NCBI GenBank assembly: GCA_021151525.1
Contig: JAGKXD010000009.1
Coordinates: 7,618 to 71,617, forward strand
Length of the DNA: 64,000 nucleotides
From: Cellvibrionaceae bacterium
Lineage (GTDB): Bacteria; Pseudomonadota; Gammaproteobacteria; Pseudomonadales; Cellvibrionaceae
Reading direction: 5' to 3'
Shown: positions 8,962-17,084 of the stretch, piece after piece
Position numbering within the stretch: the first letter of the stretch is position 1
Layout of the letters: each line of letters begins with the position of its first letter
Position numbers and translations under genes: made by a program
The notes under the pieces: model-generated
Seen by the model: only the letters and a program-made list of their open reading frames with translations
The model's database searches: none
Told to the model about the DNA's origin: nothing

Positions 8962-9750
8962 TTAATTGTTAAAGATTAAACCCGCGAACTTCTCCTTACC
9001 TACCGCATCTACTGCCGCCAACACTTCATCGGCAACCGCCTTTCCAAATGGAACCACTAATACCGCGTGATCACAGTACTGCGCCAAAATCCGGGCTTCG
9101 GTAGATTGTTGTATAGAGGGAGCATCCAATACAATAAATCGATCAGGGTAACGATTTTTAATTTCCTGAACTAAAACTTCCATGCGCTTCGAACTAAAAA
9201 ATTCTGCTGCAGATTCGCTAGATTTACCTGACGGAATGACTCTTAAACGTTCAACACCACTTGGATAAATAATACGCTTTAGCTGGACATTATTGTCTGT
9301 TAGGTATTCTGTTAAGCCCAATTCTACTGGCGTTACTATGTAGCGCTCTGATGATGAGCCATAAGGATTACAATCTACGTACAGTGCCGTTTTGTGCAGA
9401 TCGAGCGCAAAAGTTGCGGCGAGATTAAAGCCAACAAAACTTGATCCACCTTCGTTGCTGACGGATGCAACTAACACCACAATATTGTCTGATTTGCTTT
9501 TTTGTAGCAGTTTAATTTTTATTTCACGCAGCGCATTTAAAAGCTCACGTTGGCGCATACCCGCGAAAACTACCTTCTTTTCATATAGCTCTTCATGGGT
9601 CCACAAAGAAGGCAAAGCCATATTTTTAATTTGTTCTTTTTTGCGGTGCTCATCGACTGCATTTTTTACAAAGGAGCCCTCAGCTTCAACCAAGCTATCG
9701 TCAATATCTTCAATGAGCTGCTTCAAACTTTGCTCTTTACCTTGATCCAT
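8962..9750 (-). CDS. BY-kinase (CpsD/EpsG-like) homologue with degenerate P-loop
   Basis: The 262-residue protein has the fold signatures of the cytoplasmic tyrosine autokinases that pair with Wzz-like chain-length proteins (the XrtA-associated autokinase family). Residues about 88-115 read VASVSNEGGSSFVGFNLAA. Aligning the conserved NLA, the P-loop Lys of the usual G-K-S/T is replaced by Ser. Walker A' is YVDCN rather than the usual V-D-x-D, and the distal motif is VLDAPS. There is no C-terminal tyrosine cluster; the protein ends GLIFNN. It may therefore bind nucleotide poorly and act as a regulatory pseudokinase for chain-length control (inference). It begins 3 bases after the stop of the Wzz-like gene, so the two are translationally linked. 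Subfamily membership is likely; enzymatic activity is doubtful. Confidence 0.75.
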   Translation of the reverse strand: MDQGKEQSLKQLIEDIDDSLVEAEGSFVKNAVDEHRKKEQIKNMALPSLWTHEELYEKKVVFAGMRQRELLNALREIKIKLLQKSKSDNIVVLVASVSNEGGSSFVGFNLAATFALDLHKTALYVDCNPYGSSSERYIVTPVELGLTEYLTDNNVQLKRIIYPSGVERLRVIPSGKSSESAAEFFSSKRMEVLVQEIKNRYPDRFIVLDAPSIQQSTEARILAQYCDHAVLVVPFGKAVADEVLAAVDAVGKEKFAGLIFNN

Positions 9751-9753
9751 GAC

Positions 9754-11268
9754 TTACCCCTTCATTAACAGCCAGTAGAGTGCAACTAGCACATATAAAA
9801 TCAACCCTGAAGCAGAGACTCCCAAGATAAAAATCATATCTTTCTTCAAAAGTCGTTCACCCAAAGGTGTGTTGTAATGGGGGATAACGCCAATAATTTC
9901 GATGTCTGGTGGCAGCTGCTGTTGTAATACACGTGATATGCGAATATGCGGATCAACCATCACATAGGCAATTAAAAGCCCAAGAGGAATGATCAACCCA
10001 ATTAAGGGCCCCAGAATTACAAAATGTTTGAAAACAATCCCCGCTGGCCTCAGTGGGAATACAGCAGGATCCTGTATACGATAACTAACACCTTGCCCTT
10101 CAATATCCAATGTCATGGAAACGCGTGCGGCATTTTTCTTCTCAAGCATGTCTTCATAAACTTTACGCGTAACATTGTAGTCACGAGTTAAATCCGCGTA
10201 TTGCGCTTGCCCTGAGGCCACACGTTGTGCACGCTCTTCTTCTTGAGATTGAAGCTTAACAAGAGATTCCATACGACGCTTTTGAGAGCGCAAATCAACT
10301 TCTGCTACTGACAACTGTTTACGCAATTCTTCATACAACGGATTCGCCAGATTTTCAGTGTTGCTGTAAACCTGTCCTGAATCTTCCATTTTTTTAATAG
10401 TGGCATTCAGAGTCGCCAGCTGAGCACGTGTTGCGACTACATCCGGGTAGTCTTCCTGATAATCCAACAATAATTTTTCCAGCTGTGCACTAAGCGCGCC
10501 CCGACGCTGGCGCAATTCATCTGCTTGCCCCTTACCCTGTTGGTATTGACCTTCGCTTCCTAATTGTTGCTGTATGGTGTTAACTCTTGCTTGAGATTCT
10601 TCAATGGTAATCTTTAAATTTTCTATATCCGATCTCAAACCCGCCAAACGACCCGTCACTGTTTCTCGAGTGCCATCCAAGTTTTCCGAGTTAAATTCTT
10701 TTAGCTTTTCCTCTGCTAGTTCCAGTTGGTGCTTGAGCGATTGCACCTGTGCATCAATAAAATTATAAGCACCCAAACTTTCTGCCCGCTTGCGCTTTTC
10801 GGTATCAGCTAAAAAAACATTTACTACCGCATTTAAGGTTTCAAAGGCAAAATCTGGGTCACTCGCACCGTAAGAAAGTTTAAATATGTTATTTTTTTCC
10901 GAGGTTACCGTTAAATTAGCGCGAATATTTCTAATCGCATTATCTTGCTCGTCTGCTGACATGTCCTTTTTAATCATTCCACGCTGTTTGGCTACTGCTT
11001 CCATCACACCGCGGCTGTATATGAATTGCTGAGCTTGGTCTGCACGATCAACTCTAGTGATCTCAGCGTTACCTTTCAGCAGGGGTTCAATGATGTTCTG
11101 CTCATCTGCCACCAAGGTTACCGATGTGGAATATTTTTTGGGCCAATTCATACCCACTAACAACAGCGAAAAACTGAGAAGAATAAAAGCACCAACAACC
11201 CAAAAGCGGAATCTAATTAATTCCGACCTAAGGGCATTGATTAACTCTCTTAAATACACTTTATCCAT
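9754..11268 (-). CDS. XrtA-system polysaccharide chain-length determinant (Wzz/EpsF-like)
   Basis: The 504-residue inner-membrane protein has a Wzz-type layout: a first membrane helix about residues 22-42 (FWVVGAFILLSFSLLLVG), a long periplasmic coiled coil about 165-350, and a second helix about 418-442 just after a proline-rich stretch (DPAVFPLRPAG). A third hydrophobic segment at about 478-502 runs almost to the C-terminus. Such polysaccharide co-polymerases set glycan chain length and connect polymerase to exporter. The length of about 500 residues is typical for the XrtA-associated family rather than the shorter O-antigen Wzz. Its partner kinase homologue follows after 3 bases and the Wza-like exporter precedes it by 13 bases. 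Confidence 0.88.
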   Translation of the reverse strand: MDKVYLRELINALRSELIRFRFWVVGAFILLSFSLLLVGMNWPKKYSTSVTLVADEQNIIEPLLKGNAEITRVDRADQAQQFIYSRGVMEAVAKQRGMIKKDMSADEQDNAIRNIRANLTVTSEKNNIFKLSYGASDPDFAFETLNAVVNVFLADTEKRKRAESLGAYNFIDAQVQSLKHQLELAEEKLKEFNSENLDGTRETVTGRLAGLRSDIENLKITIEESQARVNTIQQQLGSEGQYQQGKGQADELRQRRGALSAQLEKLLLDYQEDYPDVVATRAQLATLNATIKKMEDSGQVYSNTENLANPLYEELRKQLSVAEVDLRSQKRRMESLVKLQSQEEERAQRVASGQAQYADLTRDYNVTRKVYEDMLEKKNAARVSMTLDIEGQGVSYRIQDPAVFPLRPAGIVFKHFVILGPLIGLIIPLGLLIAYVMVDPHIRISRVLQQQLPPDIEIIGVIPHYNTPLGERLLKKDMIFILGVSASGLILYVLVALYWLLMKG

Positions 11269-11281
11269 GAGTAATCTCTAA

Positions 11282-11896
11282 TTAGAACGAACGTTCAGGA
11301 ATGGTCACAATGTCTGACGGCTGCAATGGATAATTGGTGTCTAACTTTCCATCTTCTAAAATATCCTGAATGTATATTGGATAGACTTTGGTTTCGTTAT
11401 TTACTTTGCGATAAAGCTTTGCTTTGTTGGGAGATGCAAATTCATTAGTACCGCCAGCAAGCAACACCAAATCCAATACAGTCATACCTTCACGATAGGG
11501 GATTGATTGCGGGCTGCGTACTGCACCCGTCACCCTTACACGAAGTTGAAAGTCAGAACTGCTAGGGTTAGTTACTATGACTGTAACTTGTGGGGTGCGA
11601 ACAAAATTACTTAAAGATTCAACGATATTACTCGAGAGCTGCTTTGTGGTGAGATTGGCTGCAACAATATCACCCACCAAAGGCAGGGAGATTTTTCCAT
11701 CGGGTCTAACAGGGATCGCCATCGACAATTCAGCATTGCGCCACACGTTGATTTGCAAAACATCACCCACACCAATGCGATATTCATCGAGAACACCGCG
11801 ATCAGAAATGGGGGGCATAACAACTTTTTTTGAGCCGCTGCACGATGCCAAGAAAATGGCCATAAATGCAAAACCTAAACATACTAATTTTTTCAT
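11282..11896 (-). CDS. Polysaccharide export lipoprotein, Wza-like (XrtA/PEP-CTERM type)
   Basis: A 204-residue outer-membrane exporter. The open frame runs further upstream to 11956, but the ATG at 11896 has an AAGGAG box 8 bases ahead and gives a clean lipoprotein signal with lipobox LASC and Cys19, so this start is chosen. The mature part contains the Poly_export domain (DEYRIGVGDVLQINVW, about residues 36-51) and a SLBB-like domain (VRVTGAVRSPQSIPYREGM, about 125-145). Members form the outer-membrane channel for exopolysaccharide. It is short compared with Wza of group 1 capsules but normal for XrtA loci. It lies between the glycosyltransferase gene and the chain-length gene in the same operon. 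Confidence 0.88.
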   Translation of the reverse strand: MKKLVCLGFAFMAIFLASCSGSKKVVMPPISDRGVLDEYRIGVGDVLQINVWRNAELSMAIPVRPDGKISLPLVGDIVAANLTTKQLSSNIVESLSNFVRTPQVTVIVTNPSSSDFQLRVRVTGAVRSPQSIPYREGMTVLDLVLLAGGTNEFASPNKAKLYRKVNNETKVYPIYIQDILEDGKLDTNYPLQPSDIVTIPERSF

Positions 11897-11921
11897 TGTG
11901 TGACTCCTTGGCTCATTCGAG

Positions 11922-13340
11922 TTAATGGACACCTTTGCCCAATAAAATAATTTCAACCGTCTGAATCATAATTAACATATCCATCAGAAAGCTGTGATTT
12001 TTGGTGTAGTACAAATCGTATTGCAGTTTATTTTTGGCATCCTCAACGGAAGCGCCGTAGGGATATTTTAATTGCGCCCAACCCATCAACCCAGGCTTCA
12101 CTTTATGACGAGTGTCGTAAAAAGGAATTTGCTGCGCTAAATCGGTAACAAATTCCGGGCGCTCTGGACGAGGCCCAACGAAACTCATACTACCTGCTAA
12201 AACGTTGTAAAGCTGTGGGAGCTCATCCAAACGCGTATTGCGAATAAATGCTCCCACTTTGGTAACTCGTGCATCATTTTTTTGTGCCCAGACCGCGCCG
12301 TTTTTCTCCGCATCCTGACGCATGCTGCGAAATTTATAGATGCGGAAATGACGACCATTTAAACCAACGCGCACCTGATGATACAAAATTGGCCCAGGGC
12401 TTTCTAATTTCACTGCAATGGCTGTGAGCAACATGAAAGGCCAAAGGACAATAAAAAATGCAGACGCCAAAATCAAATCAAAAAGACGTTTTGCCATGAG
12501 GCGTCGCTTCGAATATTTGAAGCCATCCGAATACAGCATCCAGCTCGGTTGTAAAAGCGTTATATCAATCTTACCCAATTCTCGCTCGCAAAAACTCAGC
12601 GCATCACATGAAGGAACACCGGCAAGTTTGCAATCGAGGAAATCATTAAGCGGGAAAGCTGCATCGCCTTGTGCTCTGCGGCGCTCATCCGGCGCAACGA
12701 CAATTTCAGAAATGTGTGAGGCTTTTACAAAATCCAACCAATTTCCGGGCAGAGGTAAAATTGCCTTTGAGTCCACTTGCTCGCGTTCATTGGCGTTTGG
12801 GATACAACCAACAACTTCTACACCCAGCACATCTATTTCCGGCGCCAAATCGTCTAATAATTTCTTTGCGCGCTCGCCCGCGCCATAAATAACAACCCTG
12901 CGTTTTAACTTCGCGGTATCAACTACCAGCATAAAGATAACGCGTGCGACTATCACCAACAGACTGCTTAAAATGACCGCCCAAAAAATAAAGCCTTGGG
13001 CAATAAACCCACCAGGAATGAGCATGGCTAGCACATATAAACTCAGGCTTCCCAGAAAAAAGAAGCTAACCACGGTACGCAATACCATGCTGCGAAAACC
13101 TTCGCGCACCATGGCTAGATAAACCCCCATCGACAGCGTGCAGCAACTTAATACAAAGGAAAATACAGCGAAGGGGGGCCAATAGAATTCTGCGAGTGCT
13201 AACACCTTTTCATGCGCAGCCATGGATTGAATAAAACTCAATGCCAGCCACGCCGCTAATACCAGAAGAATAGCTTCCGCAATTCCCAAAAATAAATAAG
13301 GGAGGTGAACATAGTGCTTGTTGAGGCGTATGTAAGACAA
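11922..13340 (-). CDS. XrtA-system undecaprenyl-phosphate sugar phosphotransferase (TIGR03013-like)
   Basis: The protein initiates glycan assembly by moving a sugar-1-phosphate to undecaprenyl phosphate. The N-terminal half has several membrane helices (about residues 15-35, 50-75, 85-110 and 115-140), then a Rossmann-like domain (VVIYGAGERAKKLLDDL). The C-terminal half is a bacterial sugar transferase domain with KRLFDLILAS, the motif KFRSMRQDAE, RNTRLDELPQLYNV and PGLMGWAQ. The open frame extends to an ATG at 13415 without a ribosome site. A TTG at 13340 has AAGGA 7 bases ahead and gives the family-like N-terminus SYIRLNKHY, so it is preferred (472 residues; 497 with the longer start). It is the first gene of the minus-strand exopolysaccharide operon. 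Confidence 0.87.
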   Translation of the reverse strand: MSYIRLNKHYVHLPYLFLGIAEAILLVLAAWLALSFIQSMAAHEKVLALAEFYWPPFAVFSFVLSCCTLSMGVYLAMVREGFRSMVLRTVVSFFFLGSLSLYVLAMLIPGGFIAQGFIFWAVILSSLLVIVARVIFMLVVDTAKLKRRVVIYGAGERAKKLLDDLAPEIDVLGVEVVGCIPNANEREQVDSKAILPLPGNWLDFVKASHISEIVVAPDERRRAQGDAAFPLNDFLDCKLAGVPSCDALSFCERELGKIDITLLQPSWMLYSDGFKYSKRRLMAKRLFDLILASAFFIVLWPFMLLTAIAVKLESPGPILYHQVRVGLNGRHFRIYKFRSMRQDAEKNGAVWAQKNDARVTKVGAFIRNTRLDELPQLYNVLAGSMSFVGPRPERPEFVTDLAQQIPFYDTRHKVKPGLMGWAQLKYPYGASVEDAKNKLQYDLYYTKNHSFLMDMLIMIQTVEIILLGKGVH

Positions 13341-13606
13341 ATCCGGATCCTTCACGTAACAAGTTGTTAGCGGTAATAAATGTCGACCACAATAAGATGA
13401 CACAAAGACCGGCATTATAGCGACTTTTGTTACAAATGCTCGACCTTCAATGACGTTATTCTGTCAGCCGTCGGCGGTAAACGATATTTTTAGCCATGAC
13501 TCGCGGATTTCCCGCTTTTTTTTCGAATTCACATAGGCACTTGTGATAACTTATCGCACCTCGAATACCCCTATGACGGATACACCGACAACTAAGGATC
13601 TAACCT
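13341..13606. promoter_or_regulatory. Divergent intergenic region of the exopolysaccharide locus
   Basis: This gap separates the minus-strand assembly/export operon from the plus-strand nucleotide-sugar genes and must carry both promoters. No confident -35/-10 pair could be picked by eye. AAGGA lies 8 bases before the plus-strand ATG at 13607. A small GCGG/CCGC hairpin followed by eight T residues lies at 13503-13523 on the plus strand; it is too short to call a terminator but could be a leader element. Confidence 0.4.
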
Positions 13607-14881
13607 ATGTTCGCCAGCAATCCCACTATTTGTATTATTGGTTTAGGCTACGTTGGCCTTCCCCTCGCCGTTGAGTTCGGCAAGCAAACCAAAACCATTG
13701 GTTTCGATATCAACCAAGCACGTGTTGAAGAGTTGCTTAAAGGCCATGACCATACCTTAGAGTTAAACGCCGAAGAGCTGGCCGAAGCCAGCATGCTGAC
13801 TTACACCACCAATGAAGCTGACATCAAAAACGCCGATGTCTATATAGTGACAGTGCCCACGCCAATTAACTCAAGCCACCAACCAGACTTGACCCCACTG
13901 GAAAAGGCCTCTGCTCTGTTGGGCCGCGTTATTGGCAAAAACGCCATTACCATTTACGAATCAACCGTATACCCCGGCTGCACCGAAGAAGTGTGCGTTC
14001 CGATTATCGAAAAAGTGTCTGGCCTGACTTTTAACAAAGACTTCTTCGCCGGCTACAGCCCCGAGCGTATTAACCCGGGCGACAAAGAGCGCCGTGTTCA
14101 TAACATCATCAAAATTACCTCCGGCTCGACACCAGAAGTCGCCGACTACGTTGATCAGCTTTACCGCAAAATCGTTGTAGTAGGCACCCACAAAGCCAGC
14201 AGCCTGAAAGTTGCCGAAGCCGCAAAAGTGATTGAAAACACCCAGCGCGACTTGAATATCGCCCTTGTGAATGAGCTGGCGTTGATCTTCAATAAGCTGG
14301 GAATTGACACGCTTGAAGTTCTGGAGGCAGCGGGAACCAAGTGGAATTTCCTACCCTTCCGCCCCGGTTTGGTTGGCGGTCACTGCATCAGCGTTGACCC
14401 CTATTACCTCACCCACAAAGCCCAACAGGTTGGCTATTACCCGGAAGTCATCTTGTCTGGCCGCCGCGTTAACAACAGCATCGGCGCATTTGTGGCCGAC
14501 TCGGTTGTGAAGATGATGACCAAGCGCAAAGCCCACGTTGTTGACTCCCGAGTGCTGATTCTGGGGCTGACCTTTAAAGAAAACTGCCCCGACCTGCGCA
14601 ATACCGGCGTGATCGACATTATCGAAGAACTGCAAACCTACAACACCAATGTCGATATCTATGACCCGTGGGCAGACCACAAAGAAGCCCACCACGAGTA
14701 CGGCGTAAGCTTGATCGACGCACCCCAGCCCGGCACTTACGACGCCATTATCATTTGTGTTGGCCATAACACGTTCAAGGAAATGGGCGCCGAAGGTATA
14801 CGCGCACTGGGCAAGCCTAATAGCGTTCTGTTCGATGTTAAACACATCCTCCCCAAACACGCTGTTGACGCACGACTTTAA
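13607..14881 (+). CDS. tviB: UDP-N-acetyl-hexosamine 6-dehydrogenase, TviB-like
   Basis: The 424-residue protein belongs to the UDP-glucose/GDP-mannose dehydrogenase family, subgroup of UDP-GlcNAc (or GalNAc) C6 dehydrogenases such as TviB/WbpO. The NAD-binding motif GLGYVGLPLAVEFGK is at residues about 12-26, followed by VTVPTPIN near 85. The central helix AKVIENTQRDLNIALVNELA lies around 205. The catalytic Cys is in GGHCISVDPYYL (about 258-269). The C-terminal UDP-binding domain begins near 315 (VLILGLTFKENCPDLRNT). The product would be a UDP-N-acetyl-hexosaminuronic acid for the exopolysaccharide. It is followed after 19 bases by an epimerase gene on the same strand. The exact substrate sugar cannot be decided from sequence. 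Confidence 0.88.
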   Translation: MFASNPTICIIGLGYVGLPLAVEFGKQTKTIGFDINQARVEELLKGHDHTLELNAEELAEASMLTYTTNEADIKNADVYIVTVPTPINSSHQPDLTPLEKASALLGRVIGKNAITIYESTVYPGCTEEVCVPIIEKVSGLTFNKDFFAGYSPERINPGDKERRVHNIIKITSGSTPEVADYVDQLYRKIVVVGTHKASSLKVAEAAKVIENTQRDLNIALVNELALIFNKLGIDTLEVLEAAGTKWNFLPFRPGLVGGHCISVDPYYLTHKAQQVGYYPEVILSGRRVNNSIGAFVADSVVKMMTKRKAHVVDSRVLILGLTFKENCPDLRNTGVIDIIEELQTYNTNVDIYDPWADHKEAHHEYGVSLIDAPQPGTYDAIIICVGHNTFKEMGAEGIRALGKPNSVLFDVKHILPKHAVDARL

Positions 14882-14900
14882 TTTTTGTGATTAGGCTTTT

Positions 14901-15908
14901 ATGAAGATTCTTGTAACAGGAACTGCTGGCTTTATAGGTGCTGCGCTCGCGCAGCGCCTATTAGCGCGCGGCGATGAGGTTATTGGTGTAGACAACATCA
15001 ACGATTATTACGATGTTGAACTCAAGAAAAGCCGCTTGGCGCTCTTAACGCCAAACACGAGCTTCACCGATATTCGCTGCAATCTTGAAGATAAAGCGGC
15101 CATAGATCAGCTGTTCAAAACGCACAAACCGCAAGCCGTGGTGAACTTGGCTGCGCAAGCCGGCGTGCGTTATTCACTGGTCAACCCACAAGCCTACATA
15201 GACTCCAATATCACCGGCTTTTTGAATATCCTTGAAGCTTGCCGCCATTTCGGGATTGAACACTTGGTCTATGCGTCGAGCAGCTCCGTCTACGGCGCAA
15301 ACACCTCTATGCCCTTTTCCATCCAAAACAATGTGGATCACCCGGTCAGCCTTTATGCCGCCAGCAAAAAGGCGAATGAGTTGATGGCGCACACCTACAG
15401 CCACCTATTCAATATCCCAACCACTGGCCTGCGTTTCTTCACCGTCTACGGCCCTTGGGGCAGACCGGATATGGCGCCCATTATCTTCACCAAAAAGATT
15501 TTGGCGAGCGAATCGATTGACGTCTTCAACTACGGCAACCACCGCCGCGATTTCACCTATGTGGATGATATTGTCGAAGGCATTATTCGCACACTGGATA
15601 AACCGGCCACCACCAACACGCTTTGGACTGGAGATCACCCCGATCCCGCCACATCCAAAGCGCCATACAAAATCTATAATATTGGCTCGAACAATCCAGT
15701 CGAACTCTTACATTTCATTGAAGTACTGGAAGATTGCTTGGGTAAAAAAGCGGTTAAAAACCTACTACCTATGCAGCCCGGCGATGTGCCTGATACCTAT
15801 GCGGATGTAGATGCGCTTATCAAAGATGTGGATTACAAACCAACCACCTCCGTTGAAGTGGGCGTGGAACGGTTTGTGAAGTGGTATCGCGACTACTATC
15901 GCGTTTAA
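14901..15908 (+). CDS. NAD-dependent UDP-uronate 4-epimerase-like protein
   Basis: The 335-residue short-chain dehydrogenase-type epimerase has the Rossmann motif GTAGFIGAALAQRLL (about residues 7-21). The segment DNINDYYDVELKKSRL at about 31-46 is typical of UDP-glucuronate 4-epimerases. A catalytic Ser region YASSSSVYG lies near 124-132, and the Tyr-x-x-x-Lys pair in YAASKKAN lies near 150. It would convert UDP-glucuronate to UDP-galacturonate, or act on the N-acetylated uronate made by the dehydrogenase encoded 19 bases upstream; the pairing recalls TviB-TviC. The protein is full length and intact. It forms an operon with that dehydrogenase and the deacetylase downstream. Confidence 0.87.
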   Translation: MKILVTGTAGFIGAALAQRLLARGDEVIGVDNINDYYDVELKKSRLALLTPNTSFTDIRCNLEDKAAIDQLFKTHKPQAVVNLAAQAGVRYSLVNPQAYIDSNITGFLNILEACRHFGIEHLVYASSSSVYGANTSMPFSIQNNVDHPVSLYAASKKANELMAHTYSHLFNIPTTGLRFFTVYGPWGRPDMAPIIFTKKILASESIDVFNYGNHRRDFTYVDDIVEGIIRTLDKPATTNTLWTGDHPDPATSKAPYKIYNIGSNNPVELLHFIEVLEDCLGKKAVKNLLPMQPGDVPDTYADVDALIKDVDYKPTTSVEVGVERFVKWYRDYYRV

Positions 15909-15945
15909 TTCTCGCGTTTAATCTGTTAAAACTTGGCTCGATTTT

Positions 15946-16848
15946 ATGACTCAGAACAGCATCAAGCACGCCATGACCGTCGATGTGGAAGACTACTTCC
16001 ACGTCGCCGCATTTAATAAAGTTATCGACCAAACCAGCTGGGACGAATGGCCCTGCCGCGTAGAAGCCAACACCCACAAACTGCTGCAGCTATTTGCCGA
16101 TACCAATATCAAGATCACCTTCTTTATTTTGGGCTGGGTTGCTGAGCGCTACCCCGAACTGGTGAAGGCCATTCGCGACCAAGGCCATGAAATAGCCTCA
16201 CACGGGTACAGCCACCAGCTCATCTACAAGCAAGACCAGCAGGTCTTTCGCGAAGAAACAGCCAAATCCAAGCAGATTTTGGAGGATATAGCTCAGGTTC
16301 AAGTTACCGGCTACCGCGCCGCCAGCTACTCCATCACCCGCAAATCTCTGTGGGCATTGGATACCTTGGCAGAGCTGGGTTTCACTTGGGATTCCAGCAT
16401 ATTCCCCACTCGCCACGACAACTACGGTATTCCCGGCAGCCCGGAAGAGCCCTATAAAATCATTACCACCAGCGGCGCTGTACTGACTGAATTCCCGCTC
16501 ACTACCGCAAAAGTATTTGGCCAATCTGTACCCGCAGCTGGCGGCGGTTACTTCCGCCAATATCCATACGCGCTTTCACGTTGGCTATTCGAGCGCGCCA
16601 GCCTGAACCAAACCAAACCGCAAATTTTCTATTTGCACCCTTGGGAAATTGACCCCGACCAACCGCGCGTCCCTAACGCCAGCTGGTTCAGTAACTTCCG
16701 TCACTACACCAATCTCAAGCGCTGCTTGCCGCGCTTGGAACGCATGATTGATGACTTTGAGTTTGGGACGATTAGCCAGAGCCTAGGCTCAGTATCGATA
16801 TCAAAAACAATTAAGTTGAATGATTTATTAGAAGATATTAATCCGTAG
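15946..16848 (+). CDS. XrtA-system polysaccharide deacetylase (DUF3473 type)
   Basis: The 300-residue protein is a NodB-type deacetylase with the DUF3473 C-terminus characteristic of XrtA/PEP-CTERM loci. The motif MTVDVEDYFHVAAF begins near residue 10 and carries the Asp pair. ASHGYSHQLIY near 84 carries the metal-binding histidines. GYRAASYSIT lies near 124, and IFYLHPWEIDPDQPRV near 226 is typical of the DUF3473 part. It has no signal peptide. It is the third deacetylase of this locus and the only one of the XrtA-specific subgroup. It lies 37 bases after the epimerase gene and ends the plus-strand exopolysaccharide operon. Confidence 0.88.
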   Translation: MTQNSIKHAMTVDVEDYFHVAAFNKVIDQTSWDEWPCRVEANTHKLLQLFADTNIKITFFILGWVAERYPELVKAIRDQGHEIASHGYSHQLIYKQDQQVFREETAKSKQILEDIAQVQVTGYRAASYSITRKSLWALDTLAELGFTWDSSIFPTRHDNYGIPGSPEEPYKIITTSGAVLTEFPLTTAKVFGQSVPAAGGGYFRQYPYALSRWLFERASLNQTKPQIFYLHPWEIDPDQPRVPNASWFSNFRHYTNLKRCLPRLERMIDDFEFGTISQSLGSVSISKTIKLNDLLEDINP

Positions 16849-16880
16849 TGTTGTGGACGAATTAAGGCTATCTAAGTAGA

Positions 16881-16911
16881 ATCGCGCCTCGCATTTTAGA
16901 CGCGATCTTTT
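16881..16911 (+). terminator. Weak hairpin after the plus-strand exopolysaccharide operon
   Basis: ATCGCG at 16881-16886 can pair with CGCGAT at 16901-16906, followed by CTTTT. The loop is long (14 bases) and the T-run short, so this is only a possible terminator between the deacetylase gene and the tRNA. Confidence 0.3.
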
Positions 16912-16944
16912 AGCAAATACGCAAAAGGTTATCAAAGCAATTAA

Positions 16945-17021
16945 GCATCCATAGCTCAGTTGGATAGAGTAGCGGCTTCCGAAGCCGTTGGTCGCAGGTT
17001 CGACTCCTGCTGGATGCGCCA
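16945..17021 (+). tRNA. tRNA-Arg (anticodon CCG)
   Basis: A complete 77-nt cloverleaf can be drawn. The acceptor stem GCATCCA pairs with TGGATGC. The D-arm contains AGCTCAGTTGGATAGAGT, and the anticodon stem GCGGC/GCCGT encloses loop TTCCGAA, giving anticodon CCG. The T-arm is GCAGGTTCGACTCCTGC, and an encoded CCA ends at 17021. It reads CGG arginine codons. It stands alone between two polysaccharide loci and is followed at once by a strong terminator. Confidence 0.97.
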
Positions 17022-17032
17022 ATTTCAAAATG

Positions 17033-17063
17033 AAAAAAAGCCTGCGCAATGCAGGCTTTTTTG
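17033..17063. terminator. Bidirectional intrinsic terminator after tRNA-Arg
   Basis: GCCTGC (17040-17045) pairs with GCAGGC (17051-17056) around a 5-base loop. The stem is flanked by A's on the left and T's on the right that extend it. It should stop the tRNA transcript on the plus strand and the glycan operon ending at 17085 on the minus strand. Confidence 0.88.
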
Positions 17064-17084
17064 TTTTTGCTCATCGACTTAATA

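Noticed and set aside
13503..13523. Intrinsic terminator in the divergent exopolysaccharide promoter region
   Set aside because: The stem is only four base pairs. The T-run is good, but the hairpin is too weak to call.
14351..14860. A 169-residue minus-strand frame inside the TviB-like gene
   Set aside because: The TviB-like frame has complete conserved motifs across this stretch; the reverse frame shows none.
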